Part shown: positions 1 to 5,462 of the stretch, piece after piece | Layout: every line of letters begins with the position of its first letter | How positions within the stretch are numbered: the first letter of the stretch is position 1 | Source: Gammaproteobacteria bacterium | GTDB lineage: Bacteria > Pseudomonadota > Gammaproteobacteria > Steroidobacterales > Steroidobacteraceae | Direction of reading: 5' to 3' | Length of the DNA stretch: 5,462 nt | NCBI GenBank assembly: GCA_005877705.1 | Contig: VBNY01000116.1 | Location: 1 to 5,462 of the forward strand | The notes under the pieces: model-generated | Database searches by the model: none | What the model was told of the DNA's origin: nothing | Seen by the model: only the letters and a program-made list of their open reading frames with translations | Program-made: the position numbers and the translations under genes

Positions 1-541
1 TACGCGGCCCCGCAACCTCGGCAGCGCCACGCTCAAGGGTCTGGAGCTCAGCGCGCAGGTATTCCTGGATTTCCTGCCGCAGGGATGGAACGGCCTCGGC
101 GCTTTCGGCAACTACACGCGCGCCGACAGCAATATCGATACCTCGGGCGACCCGTTGAACGGCTTCCCGCTCCTCGGGGTCTCAAAGAACAGCTACAACA
201 TCGGTGCGTTGTACGAGAAGTACGGCTTCACCGGACGCCTCGTCTATACCTGGCGCGACGAATTCAATGAATTCCAGTTCGGCTGCGAGCTGGTGTCGCA
301 AGGCCAGACGGCCGGCTACTGCGGGAATCCTCAGGGGCCTGCCGCATTCAATAAGGTCAAGGCCTACGGCCGCGTGGACTTCTCGCTGGGCTACGACATC
401 AGCCGGCAGGTCACTGTCGGCATCGATGCAAACAATCTTACGGGTGCCAAGTATCACAGCTATTTCGATACGCCCGTCTTCCCGCACGACATCCGCACCG
501 ATGACAAGTTCTACGGCGTGAGTATCCGCGCGCGCCTGTAA
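1..541 (+). CDS. TonB-dependent receptor, C-terminal part (5' end outside window)
   Basis: The first complete codon is at 2 and the stop is TAA at 539-541, giving 179 residues of the C-terminal end of an outer-membrane beta-barrel receptor. The visible part shows the alternating amphipathic strands and aromatic girdle of the TonB-dependent receptor barrel: a GLELSAQ strand near residue 14, GAFGNYTRADS near 32, and the typical NLTGAKY element near residue 146 that precedes the last strand. The last nine residues (YGVSIRARL) keep hydrophobic residues at every second position, as a BAM recognition signal should, but end in Leu instead of the usual Phe. Two cysteines, at fragment residues 95 and 107, probably sit in a surface loop and could form a disulfide. 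Plug domain, TonB box and signal peptide are outside the window. The arabinanase-type gene 30 bp downstream suggests that the receptor imports arabino-oligosaccharides. The family call is firm; the ligand is inferred. Confidence 0.9.
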   Translation, partial: TRPRNLGSATLKGLELSAQVFLDFLPQGWNGLGAFGNYTRADSNIDTSGDPLNGFPLLGVSKNSYNIGALYEKYGFTGRLVYTWRDEFNEFQFGCELVSQGQTAGYCGNPQGPAAFNKVKAYGRVDFSLGYDISRQVTVGIDANNLTGAKYHSYFDTPVFPHDIRTDDKFYGVSIRARL

Positions 542-556
542 GGCGCAGGCGATGGA

Positions 557-564
557 TAAGGAGG
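557..564 (+). promoter_or_regulatory. Strong Shine-Dalgarno site of the GH43 gene
   Basis: TAAGGAGG at 557-564 is a perfect complement to the 16S rRNA 3' end and lies 7 nt before the ATG at 572. It decides the start: the next in-frame ATG (codon 20) would remove the twin-arginine motif and has no comparable site. Confidence 0.85.
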
Positions 565-571
565 CGAGCTG

Positions 572-1645
572 ATGCACACCTCGTTCGCGCCGGCAGCGCC
601 CGGTGCGCTGTCGGTCACACGACGCGAAATGATTGGCTGGACACTCGGCGTCGCGGCACTCGGCAGCGGGCTCGCGGCCGCGGCAACCGACAACAAGCCG
701 TCCCTCAACGACACCCTGACGGGGTATCTCACGGACCTTCACGATCCGGTGATCATCCGCGAGGGTGAGCTGTATCACGTGTTCGGATCCGGCGGTTGGA
801 ATCACCACCCATCGGTTTCCTGGCGAACCTCACGCGATCTGCGGCAGTGGTCCGACAACGGCTATCCGCTCGAGGTCATTCCAGCCTGGGCACACAAGGC
901 GATCTCGAAGGCGAACAGCATGTGGGCGCCAGATATTTGCTATTTCAACGGGCAGTTTCACCTCTACTACGCGGTCTCGACCGGGGGTTCGATGCGCTCG
1001 GTCATCGGTTTTGCGACGAGCCGGACGCTCGATCGCGCCTCGCCCGCCTATGGCTGGACGGACCATGGCATGGTGATCGAGACGTTCGCGGGCGGCACCT
1101 TCAACGCGATCGACCCCAACCTGGTCATCGATCGCGACGGGCAGACATGGCTCGCGTTCGGCAGTTATTGGAGCGGGCTGAAGCTGATCCGCATCGACCC
1201 AATGACGGGCAAGCCTCCAGCAGGCGACACCGAGATTCACTCGATCGCTTATCGGCCCGCGCCCGAGGGCGGCGACAACCCTATCGAGGGTGCGTTCATC
1301 TTCACGCACGATCAATGGTATTACCTGTTTGCGTCCTTCGACTATTGCTGCAAGGGATTGGCGAGCAATTACTACGTCGCCGTGGGACGCTCGCACAGCG
1401 TTCTCGGCCCCTATCTCGGCCGTGACGGCAAAGCGATGTTAGACGGCTACGGGACTGCCGTCATAGTCGAGCGCCCGTGGGCCTCGACGCGCTGGCGCGG
1501 ACCGGGGCACTGCGGCCTCACGCACGACGGAGCTCGGGATCTCATCGTCTATCATGCCTATGACGCGCAAAACAATGCCGCACCGACGCTGCGCGTGTCG
1601 GAGGTGCACTGGAGCGCCGCCGGTTGGCCGAGTGTCGACATGTAG
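572..1645 (+). CDS. GH43 family endo-alpha-1,5-L-arabinanase-type glycosidase, exported (likely Tat)
   Basis: This 357-residue protein has the five-bladed beta-propeller fold pattern of glycoside hydrolase family 43. The expected catalytic triad is present: Asp58 in HDP (base), Asp181 in AIDPNL (pKa modulator) and Glu239 in IEGAF (acid). His313 in GPGHCGL and the FDYCCKG segment (256-262) are typical of arabinan endo-1,5-alpha-L-arabinosidases, which cut the backbone of plant arabinan by inversion. Residues 1-38 form a signal peptide: T-R-R-E-M-I at 16-21 resembles a twin-arginine motif, followed by a hydrophobic stretch (21-34) and an AAAA cleavage region near 35-38. The mature part of about 319 residues is a full single-domain enzyme with no carbohydrate-binding module. 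The gene follows the TonB-dependent receptor by 30 bp and is probably cotranscribed with it. It could instead be an exo-acting or arabinofuranosidase-type GH43; subfamily and substrate need biochemical proof. Confidence 0.88.
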   Translation: MHTSFAPAAPGALSVTRREMIGWTLGVAALGSGLAAAATDNKPSLNDTLTGYLTDLHDPVIIREGELYHVFGSGGWNHHPSVSWRTSRDLRQWSDNGYPLEVIPAWAHKAISKANSMWAPDICYFNGQFHLYYAVSTGGSMRSVIGFATSRTLDRASPAYGWTDHGMVIETFAGGTFNAIDPNLVIDRDGQTWLAFGSYWSGLKLIRIDPMTGKPPAGDTEIHSIAYRPAPEGGDNPIEGAFIFTHDQWYYLFASFDYCCKGLASNYYVAVGRSHSVLGPYLGRDGKAMLDGYGTAVIVERPWASTRWRGPGHCGLTHDGARDLIVYHAYDAQNNAAPTLRVSEVHWSAAGWPSVDM

Positions 1646-1658
1646 ATGCGACTCTGCG

Positions 1659-2435
1659 CTATTTACCCTTCCAGACGGGCTTGCGCTTTTCGGTAAACGC
1701 GCGCGCGCCCTCCTTCAGGTCCTCCGAGCGAATCACCCTCTGCACCGCGTCCAGGCTGTCGTGCAGCTCGAACGCCTGGTGTTCGGCAACCATTTCCGTG
1801 TGACGCACGAGCTGTTTGATTGCTGGAAACAACAGCGGCGGCCCCGCGGCGAGCTGCTGCGCGATCTCGCGCGCCTTCGCGAGGCTCTGGCCCGCCGGCA
1901 CCACGTGGTTGGCGAGACCCCAGTGTTTGGCTTCAGGTGCATCCATCCAGCGGCCGGTCATCAGGAACTCGACGGCGATGTGGTAGGGGATGCGCCGTGG
2001 CAGCTTGATGGTGCCGGCGTCCGCCAGCACGCCGACGTTGATCTCTGGAAGCGCGAAGCGGGCGTGTTCCTCCATGACGATGATGTCCGTTCCCAGGACG
2101 ATCTCGAAGCCGCCGCCGCAGGCGATGCCGTTGACGGCCGCGATGAGCGGTTTGTCGAGATTGCGTGGATAGTTCAAGCCCCCGAAGCCACCGACTCCCC
2201 AGTCCTCGTCCGACTCTTCGCCGGCGGCGGCCGCCTTGAGGTCCCAGCCGGCGCAGAAGAAGCGCTCCCCGGCCCCCGTGACGATCGCAACACGCAGCTG
2301 CGGGTCGTCACGGAACGCACTGAAGACCTCGTTCAAGCGCACGCTCGCGGCGCGATCGATGGCGTTGGCCTTCGGGCGATCGATCGTCACTTCGAGGATC
2401 GTCTCATTGGTGGTGGTCTTGATACCGTGTGACAT
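1659..2435 (-). CDS. caiD: CaiD-like crotonobetainyl-CoA hydratase (enoyl-CoA hydratase/isomerase family)
   Basis: This 258-residue crotonase-fold enzyme is strikingly like E. coli CaiD as I recall that sequence. It shares ILEVTIDRPKANAID at 13-27, FRDDPQLRVAIVTGAGE at 41-57, AGWDLKAAA at 62-70 and an EKRKPVWKGK ending. Oxyanion-hole segments are CAGWD (61-65) and ACGGGFE (105-111). Both acid/base glutamates are kept, Glu111 (GGGFE) and Glu131 (ALPEINVG), at the same numbers as in CaiD. CaiD reversibly hydrates crotonobetainyl-CoA to L-carnitinyl-CoA in the cytoplasm. The ATG at 2435 is preceded by AGAGGAG with 8 nt spacing. It is the last gene of the minus-strand operon, after an acyl-CoA synthetase that could supply its CoA thioester, and it ends only 13 bp from the convergent GH43 gene. 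A related 2-enoyl-CoA substrate cannot be excluded, since crotonases diverge in specificity, but the neighbouring BKACE and thioesterase favour carnitine metabolism. Confidence 0.85.
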   Translation of the reverse strand: MSHGIKTTTNETILEVTIDRPKANAIDRAASVRLNEVFSAFRDDPQLRVAIVTGAGERFFCAGWDLKAAAAGEESDEDWGVGGFGGLNYPRNLDKPLIAAVNGIACGGGFEIVLGTDIIVMEEHARFALPEINVGVLADAGTIKLPRRIPYHIAVEFLMTGRWMDAPEAKHWGLANHVVPAGQSLAKAREIAQQLAAGPPLLFPAIKQLVRHTEMVAEHQAFELHDSLDAVQRVIRSEDLKEGARAFTEKRKPVWKGK

Positions 2436-2443
2436 TTACAACG

Positions 2444-2450
2444 CTCCTCT
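2444..2450 (-). promoter_or_regulatory. Shine-Dalgarno site of the caiD-like gene
   Basis: AGAGGAG, read on the minus strand from 2450 to 2444, lies 8 nt before the ATG at 2435. It is stronger than the sites before the two preceding genes, so this gene has its own good translation start despite sitting last in the operon. Confidence 0.75.
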
Positions 2451-2453
2451 TAC

Positions 2454-2524
2454 GCAGGCCTTCGCCTGCTCACCATCGCTCCAGGGTAGCCCTCGCGGGC
2501 TAGCCGTGCGACCCATGGTCGCAC
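2454..2524 (-). other. Cluster of three hairpins between acyl-CoA synthetase and caiD
   Basis: The gap between the synthetase stop and the caiD start (2436-2526) holds three perfect inverted repeats. In transcript order they are: 2524-2506, an 8-bp stem GTGCGACC/GGTCGCAC with a 3-nt loop, starting 2 nt after the TGA stop; 2502-2487, a 6-bp stem TAGCCC/GGGCTA closing a GCGA (GNRA-type) tetraloop; and 2469-2454, a 6-bp stem GCAGGC/GCCTGC with a 4-nt loop, ending 3 nt before the caiD Shine-Dalgarno site. No T-run follows any of them, so they do not look like intrinsic terminators. They may act as RNA-stabilising or processing elements that set the ratio between synthetase and hydratase. The repeats are seen directly; any function is inferred. 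Confidence 0.55.
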
Positions 2525-2526
2525 CC

Positions 2527-4614
2527 TCACGCCAGACGAATCAGCGCGTCCACTGCGACGGCACCGAGCCCCGCGGGTCGAACGATGACCGGGTTGATGT
2601 CGAGCTCGACGAGACCCTCGATGTTGGCCTCGGCGTAGCGCGCGCAAGCCAAGGCCGTTGCGACCAGCGCCGGCACGTCGGCGGCCGGCCGGCCGCGATA
2701 ACCGGCGAGCAGTTTTCCGACCGTGAGCCTGCCGACGGCGGCCTCGATCTGCGCTGCGGTGAAGGGCGGCAGCAGACTCACGCTGTCCCTGAGAAGCTCT
2801 GTCAACACGCCGCCAGCGCCGAGCACGAGGAGCTGGCCGAATTGCGGATCGAGTGTCATGCCGATGAGCATCTCGGCCACCCCGTCCGCCACCATCTCCT
2901 CGACGAGCAGGGTGTTAGAAAGGCTCGACAGGCGCTGCGCAGCAGCGGCCGCATCCGCCGCCGTGCGTACATTGACGATCACGCCGCCGGCATCCGATTT
3001 GTGCTCCAGCGAGGCTGCAACCGCCTTGATGACGACGGGATAACCTAACGCCTCGGCGGCGCCGACGACGTCCCGTGGAGCGACCACTCGCGAACGAGGA
3101 ATGCGCACCCCGAACGCAGCCAGCGCGGCCTTCCCCTCGTGTTCTGCAAGCGTTCGCGCGGTGTCAGCCCGTGGACGATCGGCGGGCAACACGCTGTGGT
3201 TGCGTCGCGGCGTGCGTAGCTCCACGCGGCCACCACTCGCCCAGGCCGCACCCACGGCACCCGCGAGATCGAGCGCTTCAAGGGCTTCACGCTGGCCCTG
3301 CAGCGGCACGATACCCGCGGCGAGACATTTCTCCCGGGTCGAGGAGGCCATCGACTCAGGTAGCGAGCAGATGACCACGCCGCGGGTCGATGCGCCCGGG
3401 AATGCAGCAATGAATTCGTCGATCACGTCGACGTACGTCGTGGGGTCCGCCTCATCCGCGGGTGGACAGTCGACCATCAGTCCCACCGCGTCGAATCCCG
3501 ATCTCTGCGCCACCGTGAACAGCGCCCGCATCCCCGGGCGGTCGAACCAGATATGCGTGTGGAAATCGAACGGATTGGCGATCTGGACCTTGTCGGTCAG
3601 AATCTCGCGCAGGCGCGCGACCTGCGCGGGCGGAATCGGCGGGAACTCGAGGCCAAGGTTGCGCGCGGCATCCGCCGTCATCGCCATGTCGCCACCCGAT
3701 GCCCCCAGCACCAACACCCGCCGGCCGTGCAGCGGACCACCGGTGTGGAACACCTTGAGCACTTCGCATAGCGTGCTGAGCGAATCGCAGCGCGCAACGC
3801 CGGCCTGGCGGCAAAATGCTTCAAACGCCGCATCGGCACCGGCCAGTGAGCCGGTATGCGTGCGCGCCGTGCGCGCCGCGGCTTCCGTGCGGCCCGCCTT
3901 GACGAGCGCCACGGGCTTGCCGGCGGCCCGGGCTCGCTCGACCGCACGCGCGAAACGCACGGCATCCTTGATGCCCTCGACGTAGAGCCCAAAGGCCGTG
4001 ATGCGCTCATCCTGCGACAGCAGCTCGATCATGTCCTCGACGGCGAGCCGTGTCTGATTGCCGACCGTCAAGGCATAACCGATCGGGACGGACCGGGCGT
4101 TGAACAGCAGACTGAGCGCGATCGTGCCGCTCTGACAGATGAGCGCGACGCCGCGCTCGGGCCGGCCGCCCACGACCTGATCGGGCCACAGCGCCACGCC
4201 CTCGAAGAAGTTGATGAAGCCGTAGCAGTTCGGGCCGAAGAACGGCAGCTCGCCCGCGCTCGCGATGAGCTCTCGGGTCAGGCGCTGCCCCTCATCGGTA
4301 GCGGTCTCGGAGAACCCCGCCGCAAAGCACACGAACCCTCCGGCCCCCCGACGGGCCAGCGCCGCCGCGATCCCCGGCACGTCGCGATTCGGAGCGGCGA
4401 TGAACGCCGCGTCCGGCACGCCGGGAAGCTCATCAACGGAACGGAAGTAGCGCGTCTCCGGAGTGGACGGTCGCTGCGGGTGAACACGCCACACTTCGCC
4501 GCGGTAACCGATGACGCGGCTCGCCGCAGCGACGGCGTCGGCCCACGCGCCGCCGATCAGCGCGATGCTGCGGGGGGCCAGCAGACGGCTCAGGGAGGTG
4601 TCCTTCATGCGCAC
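2527..4614 (-). CDS. ADP-forming acyl-CoA synthetase (acetate--CoA ligase family, fused alpha-beta)
   Basis: This 695-residue protein belongs to the NDP-forming acyl-CoA synthetases, relatives of succinyl-CoA synthetase that make an acyl-CoA from acid, CoA and ATP through a phosphohistidine. Domains in order: Rossmann-like CoA-binding domain (about 8-140, with GPNCYG at 127-132), succinyl-CoA-ligase-like domains (about 150-460) containing the phosphorylation motif HTGSLAG with His253, and a C-terminal ATP-grasp domain (about 485-695) with PVVIK at 526-530, HKSDAGGV at 538-545 and the metal-binding ELDINPV at 670-676. This fused order is the common bacterial one and the length is normal. The predicted start is GTG at 4614; an ATG two codons later (4608) is equally plausible because neither has a clear ribosome site, and translation is probably coupled to the thioesterase gene that ends at 4621. 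Its place before a CaiD-like gene suggests a crotonobetaine, gamma-butyrobetaine or carnitine substrate; acetate or another short acid remains possible. Confidence 0.88.
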   Translation of the reverse strand: MRMKDTSLSRLLAPRSIALIGGAWADAVAAASRVIGYRGEVWRVHPQRPSTPETRYFRSVDELPGVPDAAFIAAPNRDVPGIAAALARRGAGGFVCFAAGFSETATDEGQRLTRELIASAGELPFFGPNCYGFINFFEGVALWPDQVVGGRPERGVALICQSGTIALSLLFNARSVPIGYALTVGNQTRLAVEDMIELLSQDERITAFGLYVEGIKDAVRFARAVERARAAGKPVALVKAGRTEAAARTARTHTGSLAGADAAFEAFCRQAGVARCDSLSTLCEVLKVFHTGGPLHGRRVLVLGASGGDMAMTADAARNLGLEFPPIPPAQVARLREILTDKVQIANPFDFHTHIWFDRPGMRALFTVAQRSGFDAVGLMVDCPPADEADPTTYVDVIDEFIAAFPGASTRGVVICSLPESMASSTREKCLAAGIVPLQGQREALEALDLAGAVGAAWASGGRVELRTPRRNHSVLPADRPRADTARTLAEHEGKAALAAFGVRIPRSRVVAPRDVVGAAEALGYPVVIKAVAASLEHKSDAGGVIVNVRTAADAAAAAQRLSSLSNTLLVEEMVADGVAEMLIGMTLDPQFGQLLVLGAGGVLTELLRDSVSLLPPFTAAQIEAAVGRLTVGKLLAGYRGRPAADVPALVATALACARYAEANIEGLVELDINPVIVRPAGLGAVAVDALIRLA

Positions 4615-4620
4615 AACGGG

Positions 4621-5097
4621 TTATCGCCCGCGCAGCTCCATGCGGCGCGATCCCGGTCCGCTAGGAGGCATGGCAGCGCTCGCTCGCTGCAGCTCATCGA
4701 TGGCGGCGCGCACCTCCGCAGCGAACGGTTGCGTGGTCACGGTTGGGCCCTGATGCACACTCAGCAGCATGACTTCGGCCGTCGCCGCGGCCTCGGGCTG
4801 TCCCTCGCGCAGCAGATCGAACGCGACGTGAATGCGTTTGTGGTCGGCAGCGATGATGCGCACGGTCACGACGGCGATGTCGCTCTTCTTCACCTCATGC
4901 AGATAGTGAATGTGCATCTCTACCGTGTACAGCGAGTAGCCCGTGCGCTCCCGATACGATGCCTCGAGCCCTATCCGATCCAAGAGCGCATCGGTCGCGT
5001 AGCTCAATATGAGGCCATAGTAGGCGTCCCGGAGGTGGCCGTTGTAGTCGATCCAGTCAGCAAGGATCGGCGTCCGGTAGATCGGTACTCCCGCCAC
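4621..5097 (-). CDS. cdhB: Hot-dog fold acyl-CoA thioesterase, CdhB-like (betainyl-CoA thioesterase candidate)
   Basis: This 158-residue protein has the 4-hydroxybenzoyl-CoA thioesterase type hot-dog fold. The N-terminal motif ADWIDYNGHLRDAYY (13-27) contains the expected catalytic Asp17 and the NGH signature. It is followed by SYATDALLDRIGL (32-44) and a long helix, then the LYTVEMHIHYLHEVK strand (56-70). These segments resemble the thioesterase found beside, or fused to, L-carnitine dehydrogenase, which releases glycine betaine from betainyl-CoA. The start is GTG at 5097, preceded by a modest GGAAG site about 6 nt upstream. The gene lies 34 bp after a BKACE gene and 6-12 bp before the acyl-CoA synthetase, so it is probably in one operon with both. 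The last 20 residues are proline, serine and arginine rich and probably disordered. The fold is certain; the betainyl-CoA substrate is inferred from resemblance and context, and carnitinyl-CoA is an alternative. Confidence 0.82.
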   Translation of the reverse strand: MAGVPIYRTPILADWIDYNGHLRDAYYGLILSYATDALLDRIGLEASYRERTGYSLYTVEMHIHYLHEVKKSDIAVVTVRIIAADHKRIHVAFDLLREGQPEAAATAEVMLLSVHQGPTVTTQPFAAEVRAAIDELQRASAAMPPSGPGSRRMELRGR

Positions 5098-5112
5098 GCT
5101 CGCTTCCAGTCA

Positions 5113-5128
5113 GGGCTTGCCCGAGCCC
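5113..5128 (-). other. Small hairpin in the BKACE-thioesterase gap
   Basis: In the 34-bp gap, a 5-bp inverted repeat GGGCT/AGCCC with a 6-nt loop begins 3 nt after the BKACE stop. There is no T-run after it, so it is not a convincing terminator, and a stem this short can arise by chance in GC-rich DNA. Confidence 0.3.
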
Positions 5129-5131
5129 ACT

Positions 5132-5462
5132 CTAACGCAGCTTCAGGCGCTCCCGCGTCTGCCCTGCAGAGAGGATGCGAGCGCCCATCGCCTCGACGAT
5201 GGTGCGCGCCTTCTCCACCAGCTGCGCATTGCTGGCATACACCCCGCGGCTCAAGTACAGGTTGTCTTCGAGGCCCACGCGCACGTTGCCGCCGAGAAGC
5301 ACCGACTGCGCCACCCACGGCATCTGCATGCGGCTGATCGAAAACGAGGTCCAGAGGCAATCGGTGGGCAGGGTATTTACCATGGCGAGCAGGTGACCGA
5401 CGTCCGCGGGCACACCGTAGGGGATCCCGGTGCACAGCTGTATGAGGGCCGGGGCCGGAATG
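5132..5462 (-). CDS. cdhC: BKACE family (DUF849) beta-keto acid cleavage enzyme, C-terminal part (5' end outside window)
   Basis: The last 109 residues of a protein normally about 290-310 long are visible; the first complete codon starts at 5461 and the stop is TAG at 5134-5132. The segment AQSVLLGGNVRVGLEDNLYL is the signature C-terminal TIM-barrel strand of the BKACE (3-keto-5-aminohexanoate cleavage enzyme) family. The RVGLEDN motif supplies the arginine and zinc-ligand glutamate (fragment residues Arg61 and Glu65) that correspond to Arg226 and Glu230 of the characterised Kce enzyme. These enzymes condense a beta-keto acid with acetyl-CoA and release acetoacetate plus a new CoA ester; one BKACE group converts 3-dehydrocarnitine to betainyl-CoA. 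The adjacent CdhB-like thioesterase and CaiD-like hydratase support that role. The substrate-defining residues in the N-terminal two thirds are not visible, so the cdhC symbol is a context-based suggestion. Confidence 0.85.
   Translation of the reverse strand, partial: IPAPALIQLCTGIPYGVPADVGHLLAMVNTLPTDCLWTSFSISRMQMPWVAQSVLLGGNVRVGLEDNLYLSRGVYASNAQLVEKARTIVEAMGARILSAGQTRERLKLR

Noticed and set aside
256..270. GAATTC repeated around AAT, a near-palindromic direct repeat.
   Set aside because: It lies inside the receptor reading frame and encodes the repeated residues E-F-N-E-F; no other copies or regulatory context are seen.
552..572. A six-codon ATG-to-TGA mini frame whose stop overlaps the GH43 start (TGATG), suggesting a leader peptide.
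   Set aside because: It has no good ribosome site of its own and its body is simply the GH43 Shine-Dalgarno sequence, so chance is the simplest explanation.
182..808. A 208-codon minus-strand open frame across the receptor end and the GH43 start.
   Set aside because: It is the antisense shadow of two well-supported plus-strand genes and covers their intergenic ribosome site; no motif is seen.
1554..2432. A 292-codon plus-strand open frame overlapping the end of the GH43 gene and covering the caiD-like gene.
   Set aside because: It is antisense to a gene with clear CaiD motifs and catalytic residues, and its own translation shows no recognisable domain.
2454..2524. Rho-independent terminator between the synthetase and caiD.
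   Set aside because: The stems are strong enough but no run of T follows any of them on the minus strand.
3856..5337. A 493-codon open frame on the plus strand running antisense to the synthetase, thioesterase and BKACE genes.
   Set aside because: Its translation is arginine-rich, low-complexity and resembles no family; it crosses three well-recognised genes and is open only because stop codons are rare in GC-rich DNA.

Overview
The window is high-GC bacterial DNA, dense with genes and with no RNA genes, mobile elements or CRISPR. An outer-membrane TonB-dependent receptor, good Shine-Dalgarno sites and the family content point to a Gram-negative proteobacterium. A plant-matter-degrading gammaproteobacterium (Xanthomonad or Steroidobacter-like) would fit, but the exact lineage cannot be read from this sequence.

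Layout: two convergent blocks meet at about position 1650. On the plus strand (1-1645) lie the C-terminal end of a TonB-dependent receptor and, 30 bp later, a complete GH43 endo-arabinanase-type enzyme with a twin-arginine-like signal peptide. Together they look like the end of an arabinan or arabino-oligosaccharide scavenging operon: the enzyme cuts the polysaccharide outside the cytoplasm and the receptor imports fragments.

On the minus strand (5462 down to 1659) four genes run in one direction. They are the C-terminal third of a BKACE/DUF849 beta-keto acid cleavage enzyme (CdhC-like), a small hot-dog thioesterase (CdhB-like), a 695-residue (or 693-residue) ADP-forming acyl-CoA synthetase with fused alpha and beta parts, and a crotonase that closely resembles E. 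coli CaiD. Gaps are 34, 6-12 and about 91 bp, so this is probably one operon whose promoter lies beyond the right edge. The combination suggests breakdown of carnitine or related trimethylammonium acids. The synthetase would make the CoA thioester of crotonobetaine (or a similar acid), the CaiD-like enzyme would hydrate it to carnitinyl-CoA, and a thioesterase would release carnitine. After oxidation to 3-dehydrocarnitine by a dehydrogenase not seen here, BKACE would yield betainyl-CoA and acetoacetate, and the thioesterase would give glycine betaine.

The most notable points are the ADP-forming synthetase in the place where enteric bacteria use CaiC/CaiB, and a run of three hairpins in the one long gap of the operon, just before caiD. 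The substrate assignments are inferences from family resemblance and gene order.
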